Shown in pieces: positions 9,343 through 18,264 of a DNA stretch of 64,000 bases (positions within the stretch are counted from its first letter, which is position 1; each line of letters opens with the position of its first letter). Location: contig NZ_AP025292.1 of NCBI RefSeq assembly GCF_036492425.1, positions 2,728,001 to 2,792,000 of the forward strand, in the 5' to 3' direction. The notes beneath the pieces are model-generated. The model had not been told where the DNA came from. It ran no database searches and was given only the letters and a program-made list of their open reading frames with translations. The translations under genes and the position numbers were made by a program. Source of the stretch: Persicobacter psychrovividus. Lineage in GTDB: Bacteria; Bacteroidota; Bacteroidia; Cytophagales; Cyclobacteriaceae.

Positions 9343-10344
9343 TTAAACATACCACTCAACAGTTTTCAAAATACCACTCTCAAAGTTCTCATCAGCTTTC
9401 CAGCCTAAGTCCTTCTCAAGTTTAGTTGCATCAATCGCATAGCGGCGATCATGTCCTGGACGATCCTTCACAAAAGAGATCAAGTCCTTATAGCTTGCAC
9501 CATTTGCTCTTGGTTGCTTTTCATCCAAGATTGAACAAATCTTATCTACGATATATAGGTTATCCCTTTCATTGCGACCACCAATATTGTAGGTTTCACC
9601 CAATTTACCGGTATGGTAAACCAAGTCGATGCCTTTACAGTGATCCAACACATACAACCAGTCACGGATATTCTTTCCATCACCATAGATAGGAATCAAT
9701 TCTTCCGCCAAAGCCTTACGGATAATGGTTGGAATCAACTTCTCTTTATGTTGTTTTGGACCGTAGTTATTCGAACAGTTAGTGGTAATCACGTTCATTC
9801 CATAGGTATGGAAATAGCTTCTTACGATCAAATCGCTTGATGCCTTAGAAGAACTGTATGGAGAGTTCGGAGCATAAGGCGTTTCTTCAGTAAACAAACC
9901 TGCTTCTCCCAATGTACCATATACCTCATCCGTAGAAATATGATGGAATCGGCAATCTTCGTATCCTTCTTTGAATTTGAAAGGAGCTTCCATCCAATAG
10001 TTGCGAGCTACATCCACTAAAGTAAAGGTACCATTAACGTTGGTTTGAATGAATGCTTCAGGTCCTGTAATCGAGTTATCTACATGTGACTCAGCGGCAA
10101 AGTGAATGACGCCTCTGATATCGTAGGTTTTGAATAGGTGTGCTACCAATTCACGGTTACAAATATCCCCTTCCACAAAAATATGGCGAGGGTTATCCAT
10201 CACCTCTGATAAATTATCCAAATCACCTGCGTAGGTCATCTTGTCTAAGTTAACGATGGTGTAATCCGTGTATTTCTCTAAGAAATAAGGTACAAAGTTA
10301 GAACCGATGAATCCAGCTCCGCCTGTAACTAATATATGTTTCAA
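9343..10344 (-). CDS. rfbB: dTDP-glucose 4,6-dehydratase
   Basis: RmlB catalyses the second step of dTDP-L-rhamnose synthesis, with tightly bound NAD. Seen: the Rossmann motif HILVTGGAGFIGSNF at the N-terminus, STDEVYG with the catalytic Thr-Asp-Glu region, and YSSSKASSD with the YxxxK tyrosine and lysine; GRNERDNLYIVDKI is typical of RmlB. I choose the TTG at 10344 as start (333 residues, LKHILVTGG aligned to the family start). The first ATG, at 10380, lies in the middle of a palindromic repeat and would add 12 residues with no family counterpart. The gene is third-last in the rfbACDB order, 61 bases after rfbD. Confidence 0.93.
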   Translation of the reverse strand: MKHILVTGGAGFIGSNFVPYFLEKYTDYTIVNLDKMTYAGDLDNLSEVMDNPRHIFVEGDICNRELVAHLFKTYDIRGVIHFAAESHVDNSITGPEAFIQTNVNGTFTLVDVARNYWMEAPFKFKEGYEDCRFHHISTDEVYGTLGEAGLFTEETPYAPNSPYSSSKASSDLIVRSYFHTYGMNVITTNCSNNYGPKQHKEKLIPTIIRKALAEELIPIYGDGKNIRDWLYVLDHCKGIDLVYHTGKLGETYNIGGRNERDNLYIVDKICSILDEKQPRANGASYKDLISFVKDRPGHDRRYAIDATKLEKDLGWKADENFESGILKTVEWYV

Positions 10345-10365
10345 TTTTTTATTTTTAAATGTAAA

Positions 10366-10393
10366 GTACAGTCGTTGCATGCAACGTCCCTAC
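10366..10393. repeat. 28-base imperfect palindromic repeat element
   Basis: A perfect 14-base palindrome CGTTGCATGCAACG (10373-10386) is extended by further imperfect pairing to GTA...TAC ends, giving a 28-base dyad between rfbD and rfbB. It resembles the short GTAGxGACG...CGTCxCTAC palindromes dispersed in many Bacteroidota and cyanobacterial genomes. Only one copy is in this window, so repetitiveness is an inference. In RNA it would form a hairpin in the rfbD-rfbB spacer. Confidence 0.55.
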
Positions 10394-10405
10394 GATGTGG
10401 TTCAA

Positions 10406-11266
10406 TTAATTAGCCAATTGATCTATACAAATCTTCAGGCTATCCTTCCAATGTGCAATCGCTATACCAAAGGTCTCTTTGATTTTGGATTTGTCCATTA
10501 CTGAGTAATGAGGACGGGCTGCAGGGGTTGGAAATTGGAAAGTTGCCAAAGGCTTTAAATCTACTGTAATGTTAGATTGATGGAAGATCTCATGGGCAAA
10601 ATCATACCATGAAGCCACTCCTTCATTACTGTAATGGTAGATACCACCGAAGGTGTGGTCTTTGACCAATTGTGGAATGACCTGAACAATGGCATCTGCT
10701 AAATCAGCTGCATTGGTTGGTGTTCCTACCTGATCTACAATCACCCCCAAGGTATCACGCTCCTTGCCCAATCGCTGCATCGTTTTGACAAAGTTATTGC
10801 CAAAACGGGAGTATAACCAAGAGGTACGGATAACCACTACATTGGACATCAAGTCTGTCGCTGCTTGTTCTCCTTTCCATTTAGTGAATCCATAATGATT
10901 TACGGGATCAACTGCTTGATCTTCTTTTAGAGGCAAGTGTGCTTTACCATCAAATACAAAGTCCGTAGAAATTTGGATCAACTCAGCACCGAACTCTTTG
11001 CAAGCCTCTGCCAAATATTCGACAGCAGTAGCATTTAATAGTAATGTCAGGTCCTTATCTTCTTCCGCCTTATCTACCGCGGTATAGGCCGCACAATTCA
11101 CACAATGGGTAAATTGTTGCTGTTGAAAGAAAGACAATACGGCTGATCGATCGGTAATATCCAATTCCTCACGATCTGTAAACGTCCACTCCCAACCGGT
11201 AGTGGTAGCCAATGCTTGTAATTCAGAGCCTAACTGACCGTTAGCTCCTGTTACCAATATCTTCAT
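10406..11266 (-). CDS. rfbD: dTDP-4-dehydrorhamnose reductase
   Basis: RmlD makes dTDP-L-rhamnose from dTDP-4-keto-L-rhamnose using NAD(P)H. Of 286 residues, the N-terminus is MKILVTGANGQLGSEL (GxxGxxG), ISTDFVFDG is the conserved substrate loop, and YGFTKWKGEQ holds the YxxxK catalytic pair. VVIRTSWLYSRFGNNFVKTM is a family signature. Its start codon and the rfbC stop share one base, so the two are translationally coupled. The product feeds the rhamnosyltransferase-like enzyme of the operon. Confidence 0.95.
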   Translation of the reverse strand: MKILVTGANGQLGSELQALATTTGWEWTFTDREELDITDRSAVLSFFQQQQFTHCVNCAAYTAVDKAEEDKDLTLLLNATAVEYLAEACKEFGAELIQISTDFVFDGKAHLPLKEDQAVDPVNHYGFTKWKGEQAATDLMSNVVVIRTSWLYSRFGNNFVKTMQRLGKERDTLGVIVDQVGTPTNAADLADAIVQVIPQLVKDHTFGGIYHYSNEGVASWYDFAHEIFHQSNITVDLKPLATFQFPTPAARPHYSVMDKSKIKETFGIAIAHWKDSLKICIDQLAN

Positions 11267-11817
11267 TAAAAATTATTTTCAGCCAATGCCATTGCAGGCA
11301 ATTTTTGATCTTTTTCCGAGATAATCAAATCCTCATGCGGCAAGATCCAGTCAATGCCCAATGCTACATCATCAAACTTGACACCTGCATCCGCCTGAGG
11401 TGCGTAAAAGTTATCACACTTATATTGGAACTCTGCCTCTTCTGAAAGCACCACAAAGCCATGGGCAAAACCACGAGGAATGTACAGTTGCTTTTTGTTT
11501 TCAGCACTTAGCCTTACCGCTACATGCTTTCCAAAATTAGGAGAGCTCTCGCGCATATCAACCGCCACATCCAATACCTCCCCCTTGGTTACTCTTACCA
11601 ACTTAGCTTGGGCAAATTCACCGGTTTGAAAGTGTAAGCCTCGCAATACACCGTAAGATGATTTGGAGTGATTATCCTGAACAAACTGGACTGTTTCTCC
11701 TACTGCTTGCTCAAAAGCCTGCTGATTAAAGCTTTCATAAAAATAACCACGTTCATCACCAAAAACACGTGGGGTAATTTCATATACACCCGCTAATGCA
11801 GTTTCTTTAATCTCCAT
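11266..11817 (-). CDS. rfbC: dTDP-4-dehydrorhamnose 3,5-epimerase
   Basis: RmlC, 183 residues, a cupin that epimerises C3 and C5 of the keto sugar. Motifs: GVYEITPRVFGDERGYFYE at the N-terminus, QDNHSKSSYGVLRGLHFQ with the catalytic histidine, AVDMRESSPNFGKHVAV, and YIPRGFAHGFVVLSE. Length and order are typical of the family. It starts one base after rfbA ends and overlaps rfbD by one base. Confidence 0.96.
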   Translation of the reverse strand: MEIKETALAGVYEITPRVFGDERGYFYESFNQQAFEQAVGETVQFVQDNHSKSSYGVLRGLHFQTGEFAQAKLVRVTKGEVLDVAVDMRESSPNFGKHVAVRLSAENKKQLYIPRGFAHGFVVLSEEAEFQYKCDNFYAPQADAGVKFDDVALGIDWILPHEDLIISEKDQKLPAMALAENNF

Positions 11818-11818
11818 C

Positions 11819-12679
11819 CTAATCCAACAATCCCATTAAATATTGTCCGTAACCACTTTTCAACAAAGGAGTCGCTACGGCTTTCAGTTGTTCCGCATCA
11901 ATAAAGCCCATGCGATAGGCAATTTCTTCAATACAACCAATCTTTAAGCCTTGACGTTCCTCGATTACCTGCACAAATTGTCCTGCTTCCGCCAAAGAGG
12001 CAAAGGTACCTGTATCCAACCAAGCCGTTCCACGGTTCATAATCGACACCTGCAGCTTGCCTTGTTTCAAGTAGGCATTATTCACATCAGTAATTTCCAA
12101 TTCCCCTCTTGGGCTTGGCTTAACGGCTTTGGCGATTTCTACTACAGAATTATCATAGAAATACAAGCCTGGTACTGCGTAATTAGATTTAGGCGCTACA
12201 GGCTTTTCTTCAATAGAAATAGCTTTTTGATCTTTATCAAATTCAACCACCCCATAGCGTTCTGGATCATTGACATGATAAGCATAAACCACTCCACCAT
12301 CCGGTTGGGTATTACTTTGCAAAAGCTTGCTCAAGCCACTTCCATAGAAAATATTATCTCCCAAAATTAAAGCGACATCATCATCACCGATAAAGTCTTC
12401 TGCAATGAGGAATGCCTGCGCCAAACCTTCTGGCTTTGGCTGTTCTGCATACTCAAATCGACAGCCCAAATTTGCACCATCGCCTAATAATTGCTTGAAC
12501 AAAGGTAGATCTCGTGGAGTAGAGATGATCAAAATCTCACGGATACCTGCCATCAACAAATTAGACAATGGATAATAAATCATCGGCTTATCGTAAATAG
12601 GCATCATTTGCTTACTTACTGCCAATGTCAATGGATGAAGGCGGGTTCCTGAGCCTCCTGCTAAAATAATTCCTTTCAT
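11819..12679 (-). CDS. rfbA: Glucose-1-phosphate thymidylyltransferase
   Basis: RmlA, 286 residues, makes dTDP-glucose from dTTP and glucose-1-phosphate and is the committed, feedback-regulated step. The N-terminal nucleotide-binding loop [17 protein letters not shown] is intact, as are [30 protein letters not shown] (metal-binding Asp) and [14 protein letters not shown]. It opens the rhamnose block 36 bases downstream of the chain-length gene. A UTP-specific GalU is unlikely given the RmlA-type motifs and neighbours. Confidence 0.96.
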   Translation of the reverse strand: MKGIILAGGSGTRLHPLTLAVSKQMMPIYDKPMIYYPLSNLLMAGIREILIISTPRDLPLFKQLLGDGANLGCRFEYAEQPKPEGLAQAFLIAEDFIGDDDVALILGDNIFYGSGLSKLLQSNTQPDGGVVYAYHVNDPERYGVVEFDKDQKAISIEEKPVAPKSNYAVPGLYFYDNSVVEIAKAVKPSPRGELEITDVNNAYLKQGKLQVSIMNRGTAWLDTGTFASLAEAGQFVQVIEERQGLKIGCIEEIAYRMGFIDAEQLKAVATPLLKSGYGQYLMGLLD

Positions 12680-12715
12680 TCTCTGCTTCTTTTAGGTCAA
12701 AAAACACACTTCATT

Positions 12716-13861
12716 TTAAGCGTTCTCCGCTTGTAAACTGAGCTGTTGCTGAACACTATTCTTCAAATGGCGAAAAAATAAAATTCCCAAACCTATAAAA
12801 CCTCCTAAGAAAAGGCTAACAATAACAATCAAACCCCGCTTTGGAGCGGATTTCTCCACAGGCACGCTTACAGGCTCCAAAACTGTAAAATTAGGCATTT
12901 TCTCTTTGACTGCAATCTCGGCGGTCTCGAGCTGTTTTGCCAATTCCTGAAAAATATTATAGGCCATCGTATATTCATCATTAAGCTGTTTTTCTTTTAC
13001 CTTCGCCGTCGCTGTGGTAACGTATTTATTTCGATCCTGAAACGCGGCCAACTTGTTTTGAACAGCCAAGAATTCCTCTTGTCGTTCGTTATAACGCTCT
13101 TTGATAAAATCTAAATTTGCCCGAGCTTTACCTGTTTTATAATCGGTAATATAGTCTTGCAGTAAATCCAAAGCTTTTGATGCCACCTGCGCAGAGGCTT
13201 TGGCTTCAGGCATCTCCACAGAAAGTGTAATAACCCCCGTTTTTGCATCTGATTCCACGAGAACCAAGCCTGTCAGGATATCTCGTAATGTTTTCTGTTC
13301 TTTGGTTATAATTTCGGGACCGCTATAATTAGGATTTGGAACACGCTCTTGCTCACCTGCGATCGCCTTCTTTAGCGTTCCTGGCAAGCCAATTGTATAT
13401 TTCTTCACTTTAGCGGAAGGTTGTTCCTTTTTCCAGTTGGTATAATAATCAAATAGCGTAATCGGATGACCGACGTCCTCCAAATCAACTTTAGTATTCA
13501 TTAATGCCTTTTGAAAAGGCCATGAAATTACGACCTGCGGATATAGCTCAGGAGCAATGGTTGAACCATCCCCCCCCATACTACTCAGATCAATTCCTGC
13601 CATACCTGCCAAGCCCGCAAGGCCGCCGAGTTTACCCATAGAAGAGGTTGGTGCCTCGGGAATCAATGTTGCTGTTGCGGTATAGGATACTGGGTAAACC
13701 AATGCAATGAAAATCCCCAAAAGCGCGCACACGATCATACTTTTGTAGATCGTTTTCCTTCCCTGGTAAATCGACTGGAATACAGCGATTAAGTCTATTT
13801 CATCCTCTTCGTAATATGATGGCTCCTGACGGCGGGTTTCTAAATCCATTCTTTCACTCAT
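12716..13861 (-). CDS. Wzz/GNVR-type chain-length determinant protein
   Basis: A 381-residue inner-membrane protein with two transmembrane helices, at about residues 37-58 and 345-365, flanking a periplasmic domain with a long coiled coil (about 235-315). FTVLEPVSVPVEKSAPKRGL is the proline-rich segment before the second helix that defines polysaccharide co-polymerases. No Walker motifs or C-terminal tyrosine cluster are present, so the BY-kinase part is absent, and none lies next door. It should set polymer length together with the Wzy-like polymerase and the Wza-like export protein encoded 8 bases upstream. A glycine-rich loop (GKLGGLAGLAGMAGIDLSS) is typical of Bacteroidota members. Confidence 0.88.
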   Translation of the reverse strand: MSERMDLETRRQEPSYYEEDEIDLIAVFQSIYQGRKTIYKSMIVCALLGIFIALVYPVSYTATATLIPEAPTSSMGKLGGLAGLAGMAGIDLSSMGGDGSTIAPELYPQVVISWPFQKALMNTKVDLEDVGHPITLFDYYTNWKKEQPSAKVKKYTIGLPGTLKKAIAGEQERVPNPNYSGPEIITKEQKTLRDILTGLVLVESDAKTGVITLSVEMPEAKASAQVASKALDLLQDYITDYKTGKARANLDFIKERYNERQEEFLAVQNKLAAFQDRNKYVTTATAKVKEKQLNDEYTMAYNIFQELAKQLETAEIAVKEKMPNFTVLEPVSVPVEKSAPKRGLIVIVSLFLGGFIGLGILFFRHLKNSVQQQLSLQAENA

Positions 13862-13869
13862 GATGCTAA

Positions 13870-16308
13870 TTATTTGAAGATGTTAGATACCGTTAATGCC
13901 AGTGTGGCTGCTGTTGAGGCGATTGCCATCCATGCAGTGATACTCATTGGTGCACGTTCAGGTTTTTGAGGAACAATAACCTCGGAGCCAGGGGTTACTT
14001 TTGGATACCGATGAATGATAAACCCTCTTGTAATGCCGGTGGTTCCGTTAGGGTAGCGAACATAGGTCTTTCCTTTTTTAGCTCTTAAGCCAAACCCTCC
14101 GCCCTGGGCGATATAGAATTTCGCTCTTTTTCGTTTTTTATACGTTGTGGATACAGGGTTCAATACTTCTCCAGAAATACGAACCGTCTGGACTTTTGAT
14201 GGCACTGTAATTTCATCTCCCGGCGACAGGAAGATATCGTATTTACCTCCTGGGTTTGCCATAATATCCTGCAGCCTGATTCCCACGACTTCAAAGTCCA
14301 AATCAGTAAGATCAATTGATTTATCTCTTTTGAGCATTTCACCCTCCAGTGCTTTCTGCTTATCTGTTTTTACAATTTTACGTGTAAGCATTGCTCCTTC
14401 TGGATACGCGTTGGCGCTAAATCCTCCTGCACGTTTAATAACGTCAGAAATACGTTCATTCTCTGAACTCAAAGAATAATCACCAGGATAGATTACATCA
14501 CCAGTAACAGAAACTACTCGCTGTGTTTTATAGCCTGGCGACTTACGAATATAAATTTTATCAAAAGGCTGGATTTCAAAACTACCATCCTCTTCAGATA
14601 ATTTCAGATCCTTGGTGATATCCATGCGATAAATCTTCGCAATATCCAAAGAAGAGGTTTCCGCCTGCTCCCCTTCGTGTCTACGAGCAACCTCTACACG
14701 AGCTCCTGAGGCTTCAATTTTAAATCCTCCAGCCATCAGAATCAAATCCTTTAGCTTCATACCTTTACCGTACTTCAGCTGGCCAGGGTGCATTACGGGA
14801 CCACTAACAGTCACAAATTGCGTCTCACGCATATCTGTAATAGAGGAAATCGTCACAAAATCTTCCCGTTGCAGCTTGACATCCTCCTTGCCTGTGATTA
14901 CCCCCTTAACCGAAAAGGATAACACTTCATCAGACATATCCGCCGCTTTTCTATAGATATAGGCACGCCCTAAATAAGCATCCTCTTTCAAGCCCTCTGC
15001 TTTCTTGATCAGATCAGAGACCATCAAACCGTCAGAAAGTTCAAAAGTCCCTGGGCGAAATACCGCCCCTGCAATCTGAACCCGATTAGCAAAACGGTTC
15101 AAAACTGCCTTAGCGACGATAGAGTCACCGCTATGTAAAACAGTAGTAGAGAATTGATCCTGCATGACATCCTTAATCAACTGCTCACGACCGTTTTTTC
15201 TATAAATTTCCAATCGGTGTGAATAGGCATTCTCCGTAAAGCCTCCTGCGACCTCAATAATGCTACTTAAGGTCTCTCCCTCTTTCGCCTCAAAAAGACC
15301 ATTTCTCTTAAACTGCCCCTGAATCACGACCCTTAGGTCATAAGTAGGCACTTTAATAATATCATCATTCTTCAGTTGAAGATCGGCACTTCCGTTACCG
15401 TGAATGAGGTAGTCATAAACATCAACCGTTTTAAATATTTTTCCATTTCTGATGACCTGAACCTTTCTAAACGATCCTATTTTATTCGGGCCACCCGACA
15501 AGTACAAAGCATTAAACAATGAAGCTGTAGATGGCAGAGTATAAGTTCCTGGCATGACCACTTCGCCAATGACATTTACCGTAATTCCCTGCAACTGCCC
15601 CATGCTTACCTGCGCAAAAGTATCTGGGTGGCTACCGTTCATTCCACTGAAAATAGTAGACAGGCGTTTTAGTATTTTTTTCTCTGCTGCGCCAAGTGAG
15701 AGGCCATAAACTGAAATTGGACCAATATCAGGAATAACCACTGCCCCAACTTTATTAATTAATAAGCGATAATTTTGCTGGGAAGCACCCCATACCTCAA
15801 TGCGAACTTCGTCACCAATACCCAATTTATAATCTTTCGATGGATTTAGTGCCACTGAAGGCTCAAAGGTCAGGTTTGATGCATTAAACAAATTAGACCC
15901 AAAAACACGGTGAGGTACATCCTCTTTTAAAGGACTGTCTTTCTCTGAGTACACTGGCGTTACCTCAGGGGTATTAACCTCAGCAGGCAGATCACTTTGC
16001 GAAGCCACTTCTGAAGCACCGCTAACACCTGCTAACCTGGCCTTTAACTTCACCACCTGTGCTTCAGGAACTCCTTTCGCCTTGGCAAACATGTCGATAT
16101 CATTAACCGTGAGACCTCTTTTGGTCATTTCAGCTTGAATCTGTGCAATCTGAGCGTCCGTCAAGTCATCAACATTCTTTTTAGAAAAATCCATCTCGCT
16201 AAGATTGACTCCATTTACCGTTTGCGCCTGCACATTATGGACAGAAAGCATAAGACTGAAGAAAATCAGTAAGCATGAAATGTAGGGAAGTAGTTTTTTA
16301 GTATGCAC
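13870..16308 (-). CDS. Polysaccharide export protein with repeated SLBB domains (Wza-like)
   Basis: An 812-residue envelope protein with a signal peptide ending near NVQAQ, a helical linker (DLTDAQIAQIQAEMTKRG), and the polysaccharide-export domain at about 155-250 (YKLGIGDEVRIEVWGASQ). Five to six SLBB beta-grasp repeats follow (GEVVMPGTYTLPS, GQFKRNGLFEAKEGE, GAVFRPGTFELSDG, GPVMHPGQLKYGKG, GDVIYPGDYSLSS, GEVLNPVSTTYKK). The C-terminus has one hydrophobic segment (about 790-810). It is longer than E. coli Wza (about 380) and has no lipobox, as is usual in Bacteroidota. It is the first gene of the operon and forms the outer-membrane/periplasmic exit channel. Confidence 0.9.
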   Translation of the reverse strand: MHTKKLLPYISCLLIFFSLMLSVHNVQAQTVNGVNLSEMDFSKKNVDDLTDAQIAQIQAEMTKRGLTVNDIDMFAKAKGVPEAQVVKLKARLAGVSGASEVASQSDLPAEVNTPEVTPVYSEKDSPLKEDVPHRVFGSNLFNASNLTFEPSVALNPSKDYKLGIGDEVRIEVWGASQQNYRLLINKVGAVVIPDIGPISVYGLSLGAAEKKILKRLSTIFSGMNGSHPDTFAQVSMGQLQGITVNVIGEVVMPGTYTLPSTASLFNALYLSGGPNKIGSFRKVQVIRNGKIFKTVDVYDYLIHGNGSADLQLKNDDIIKVPTYDLRVVIQGQFKRNGLFEAKEGETLSSIIEVAGGFTENAYSHRLEIYRKNGREQLIKDVMQDQFSTTVLHSGDSIVAKAVLNRFANRVQIAGAVFRPGTFELSDGLMVSDLIKKAEGLKEDAYLGRAYIYRKAADMSDEVLSFSVKGVITGKEDVKLQREDFVTISSITDMRETQFVTVSGPVMHPGQLKYGKGMKLKDLILMAGGFKIEASGARVEVARRHEGEQAETSSLDIAKIYRMDITKDLKLSEEDGSFEIQPFDKIYIRKSPGYKTQRVVSVTGDVIYPGDYSLSSENERISDVIKRAGGFSANAYPEGAMLTRKIVKTDKQKALEGEMLKRDKSIDLTDLDFEVVGIRLQDIMANPGGKYDIFLSPGDEITVPSKVQTVRISGEVLNPVSTTYKKRKRAKFYIAQGGGFGLRAKKGKTYVRYPNGTTGITRGFIIHRYPKVTPGSEVIVPQKPERAPMSITAWMAIASTAATLALTVSNIFK

Positions 16309-16442
16309 CTAATTACTATTATTATTGGTTTACAAATTCTGACAGACACAGCTTCGCCCTCTCAGTCCCATATAATGAAACATCCCGAAAGCACAAAGCT
16401 GATAAATTCAAAAAAAAGTAGGTAAATTCAATTTTCAGGCTG

Positions 16443-16474
16443 CAAAGATATTCCGAATTAAAAGAGGAAGCAAA
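16443..16474 (-). promoter_or_regulatory. Promoter of the polysaccharide operon with flanking inverted repeat
   Basis: On the minus strand, TTTG (16474-16471), a 20-base spacer and TATCTTTG (16450-16443) match the Bacteroidota sigma-A consensus. Transcription would start near 16436, leaving a leader of about 130 bases before the wza-like gene. An 8-base inverted repeat ATTCCGAA/TTCGGAAT (16450-16457 and 16479-16486) brackets the -33 box and could be an operator. Confidence 0.7.
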
Positions 16475-16680
16475 GACCTTCGGAATTTTTACAATCATAA
16501 CGGTAATCATTCTTTATATAAGCCAAATCAGTAGCTAAAATCACTTGATTACTGCTATTTTTATGAATTTGATACCTTAAAATAAATGTTCAACATATTA
16601 AAGGCTTATTCATCCTTTTTCTTAAACAACTCCAATTTATTCACTTCGTAAAAATTGATTCCATTTTAGTTCCTTTGTTT

Positions 16681-16715
16681 TTATTAGGCAATTGCCCAAT
16701 AACCACCTATTTTTG
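16681..16715 (+). promoter_or_regulatory. Likely ccmB promoter (-7 box) with adjacent 22-base dyad
   Basis: TATTTTTG at 16708-16715 is an exact TAnnTTTG box 31 bases before the ccmB ATG. No convincing -33 box is found. Instead a near-perfect 22-base dyad (16681-16702; core GGCAATTGCC, one mismatched pair) occupies that position, suggesting control by a dimeric regulator. Confidence 0.5.
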
Positions 16716-16746
16716 CATTTTACAATCAGACCTGAACAATTTAAGC

Positions 16747-17406
16747 ATGCAAATATCCGCCTTAATCAGCCGAGAACTAAAGATGGAATGGCGTCAAAAA
16801 TATGCATTGAACGGTTTGCTGCTCTACGTAGGTTCTACAGTATTTATCTGTTACCTAAGCTTTCATATGCAAAGTGGAGCAATGACCGTACCGATTTGGA
16901 ATGCCCTTTTTTGGATCATCCTATTGTTTGCCGGAATAAACGCCGTCGCGAAGAGCTTTCTTCAGGAGAGCGAGGGACGAAACTTATATTGGTATCAGCT
17001 GGTGGCTCCTGAGTATATTATTATCGCCAAGGGCATCTATAATACGTTGCTCCTGCTGACCCTCGGACTGGTGGCTCTATTATTTTATGCGACTGTGCTG
17101 GGGAACCCGATCATGAACTACCCAGTGTTTATTAGCACGCTGATTTTAGGACTGACAGGCTTCAGCTTCACCCTGACGATGGTTTCTGGCATAGCTGCCA
17201 AAGCACAAAACTCGGGTACCCTGATGGCTATTCTTGCTTTCCCTGTCATTATTCCCATTTTACTGATGGCACTCAAATTGAGTAAAGGAGCACTTTTAGG
17301 CGTTAATTTTACGGACAGCATTCCCCATCTCCTTACACTGCTTGCGGTAGATGTTATCGTGGCAGCGATCAGCATCATACTGTTCCCCTACCTGTGGAGA
17401 AGCTAA
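16747..17406 (+). CDS. ccmB: Haem exporter protein CcmB
   Basis: A 219-residue membrane protein with six hydrophobic helices. It begins MQISALISRELKMEWRQKYALNG, the conserved cytoplasmic start of CcmB, so I use ATG 16747 rather than the in-frame ATG 72 bases upstream, which precedes the likely -7 box. CcmB is the permease of the CcmABC(D) complex, which loads haem onto CcmE. The partner ATPase gene ccmA is not adjacent. It is the first gene of the ccm cluster, divergent from the polysaccharide operon, and is followed by a 141-base gap before ccmC. Confidence 0.9.
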   Translation: MQISALISRELKMEWRQKYALNGLLLYVGSTVFICYLSFHMQSGAMTVPIWNALFWIILLFAGINAVAKSFLQESEGRNLYWYQLVAPEYIIIAKGIYNTLLLLTLGLVALLFYATVLGNPIMNYPVFISTLILGLTGFSFTLTMVSGIAAKAQNSGTLMAILAFPVIIPILLMALKLSKGALLGVNFTDSIPHLLTLLAVDVIVAAISIILFPYLWRS

Positions 17407-17510
17407 AGCAATAGCATGACTATCTAAACATCAATTATAATCATCGAAAATAGTGATAAGACTTTTCCAAGAAGTCGATCAAATACCCATGCTTTTTTGA
17501 TAAAACACAC

Positions 17511-17518
17511 TATTTTTG
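17511..17518 (+). promoter_or_regulatory. Possible -7 box of a second ccm promoter
   Basis: TATTTTTG is an exact TAnnTTTG match 29 bases before the ccmC ATG, inside the otherwise empty 141-base ccmB-ccmC gap. No TTG/TTTG box sits at 18-20 bases; the nearest T-rich stretch is 11 bases away. Weak evidence. Confidence 0.35.
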
Positions 17519-17547
17519 AGAACTTTTTATCACAATCAAACACAGTC

Positions 17548-18240
17548 ATGAAAAATTACTGGTGGAAAATATTGGGCGTAGTATTAGTTGCCTATACCAT
17601 AATTGGCGGCTTACTCTTCAACGTTCCGCGTTTAAACATCCTCAATGAGACGATTCGGAACCTGCACTTTCATGTGCCGATGTGGTTTGGCATGATCGTG
17701 ATGCTTTTGGTTTCTGTCGTTTATTCCATAAAATACCTCACCAATGGTTCTGAAAAAAATGATGCCTTTGCAGACCAATTTGCACAGGTAGGTGTATTTA
17801 TGGGCGTTCTGGGAATTATCACAGGTATGATCTGGGCGAATTTCACCTGGGGAGAGCCTTGGAGCAACGACCCCAAACAAAACGGCGCAGCAATCGGCTT
17901 ACTGATCTACTTTGCCTATTTCATTTTACGGGGATCACTTGAAGACCCACAGCAAAAAGGCCGCATCAGTGCGGTGTATAACATTTTTGCTTTTGCGCTA
18001 CTGATTCCATTGCTTTTCATCCTGCCAAGACTAACGGACTCGCTGCACCCTGGCAACGGGGGCAACCCAGGCTTCAATGCCTATGACCTGGACAGTCAGT
18101 TAAGGCTTGTTTTTTATCCTGCAGTGATTGGCTGGATTCTGCTGGGCGTTTGGCTTGCGCAGATCAAATCAAGAATTGCCGTGATTAAACGCCACCGACA
18201 TAATCAAGAACTTGAAGCAGCTGCTTTCACAACAAAATAA
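17548..18240 (+). CDS. ccmC: Cytochrome c biogenesis protein CcmC (CcsA family)
   Basis: A 230-residue, six-helix membrane protein of the haem-handling family. Start at MKNYWWKILGVV (ATG 17548); an earlier ATG would overrun the likely -7 box. The conserved periplasmic tryptophan-rich loop is represented by ANFTWGEPWSNDPKQNGA, with histidines before it (LHFHVPMWFGM) and after it in the C-terminal loop (DSLHPGNGGNPGF). CcmC delivers haem to CcmE at the periplasmic face. Neighbours ccmB, ccmE and ccmF support the call. Confidence 0.92.
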   Translation: MKNYWWKILGVVLVAYTIIGGLLFNVPRLNILNETIRNLHFHVPMWFGMIVMLLVSVVYSIKYLTNGSEKNDAFADQFAQVGVFMGVLGIITGMIWANFTWGEPWSNDPKQNGAAIGLLIYFAYFILRGSLEDPQQKGRISAVYNIFAFALLIPLLFILPRLTDSLHPGNGGNPGFNAYDLDSQLRLVFYPAVIGWILLGVWLAQIKSRIAVIKRHRHNQELEAAAFTTK

Positions 18241-18264
18241 CCACCCACAGCAATACGCATTATT

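Noticed and set aside
9343-10380. ATG at 10380 as rfbB start
   Set aside because: It lies within the 28-base palindrome and adds 12 residues absent from the family; TTG 10344 aligns with the RmlB N-terminus.
11951-12370. 139-codon plus-strand frame inside rfbA
   Set aside because: Shadow of rfbA, with no family resemblance.
16322-16510. 62-codon frame upstream of the wza-like gene on the minus strand
   Set aside because: It covers the -33/-7 promoter region, has no recognisable motif and would begin upstream of the transcription start.
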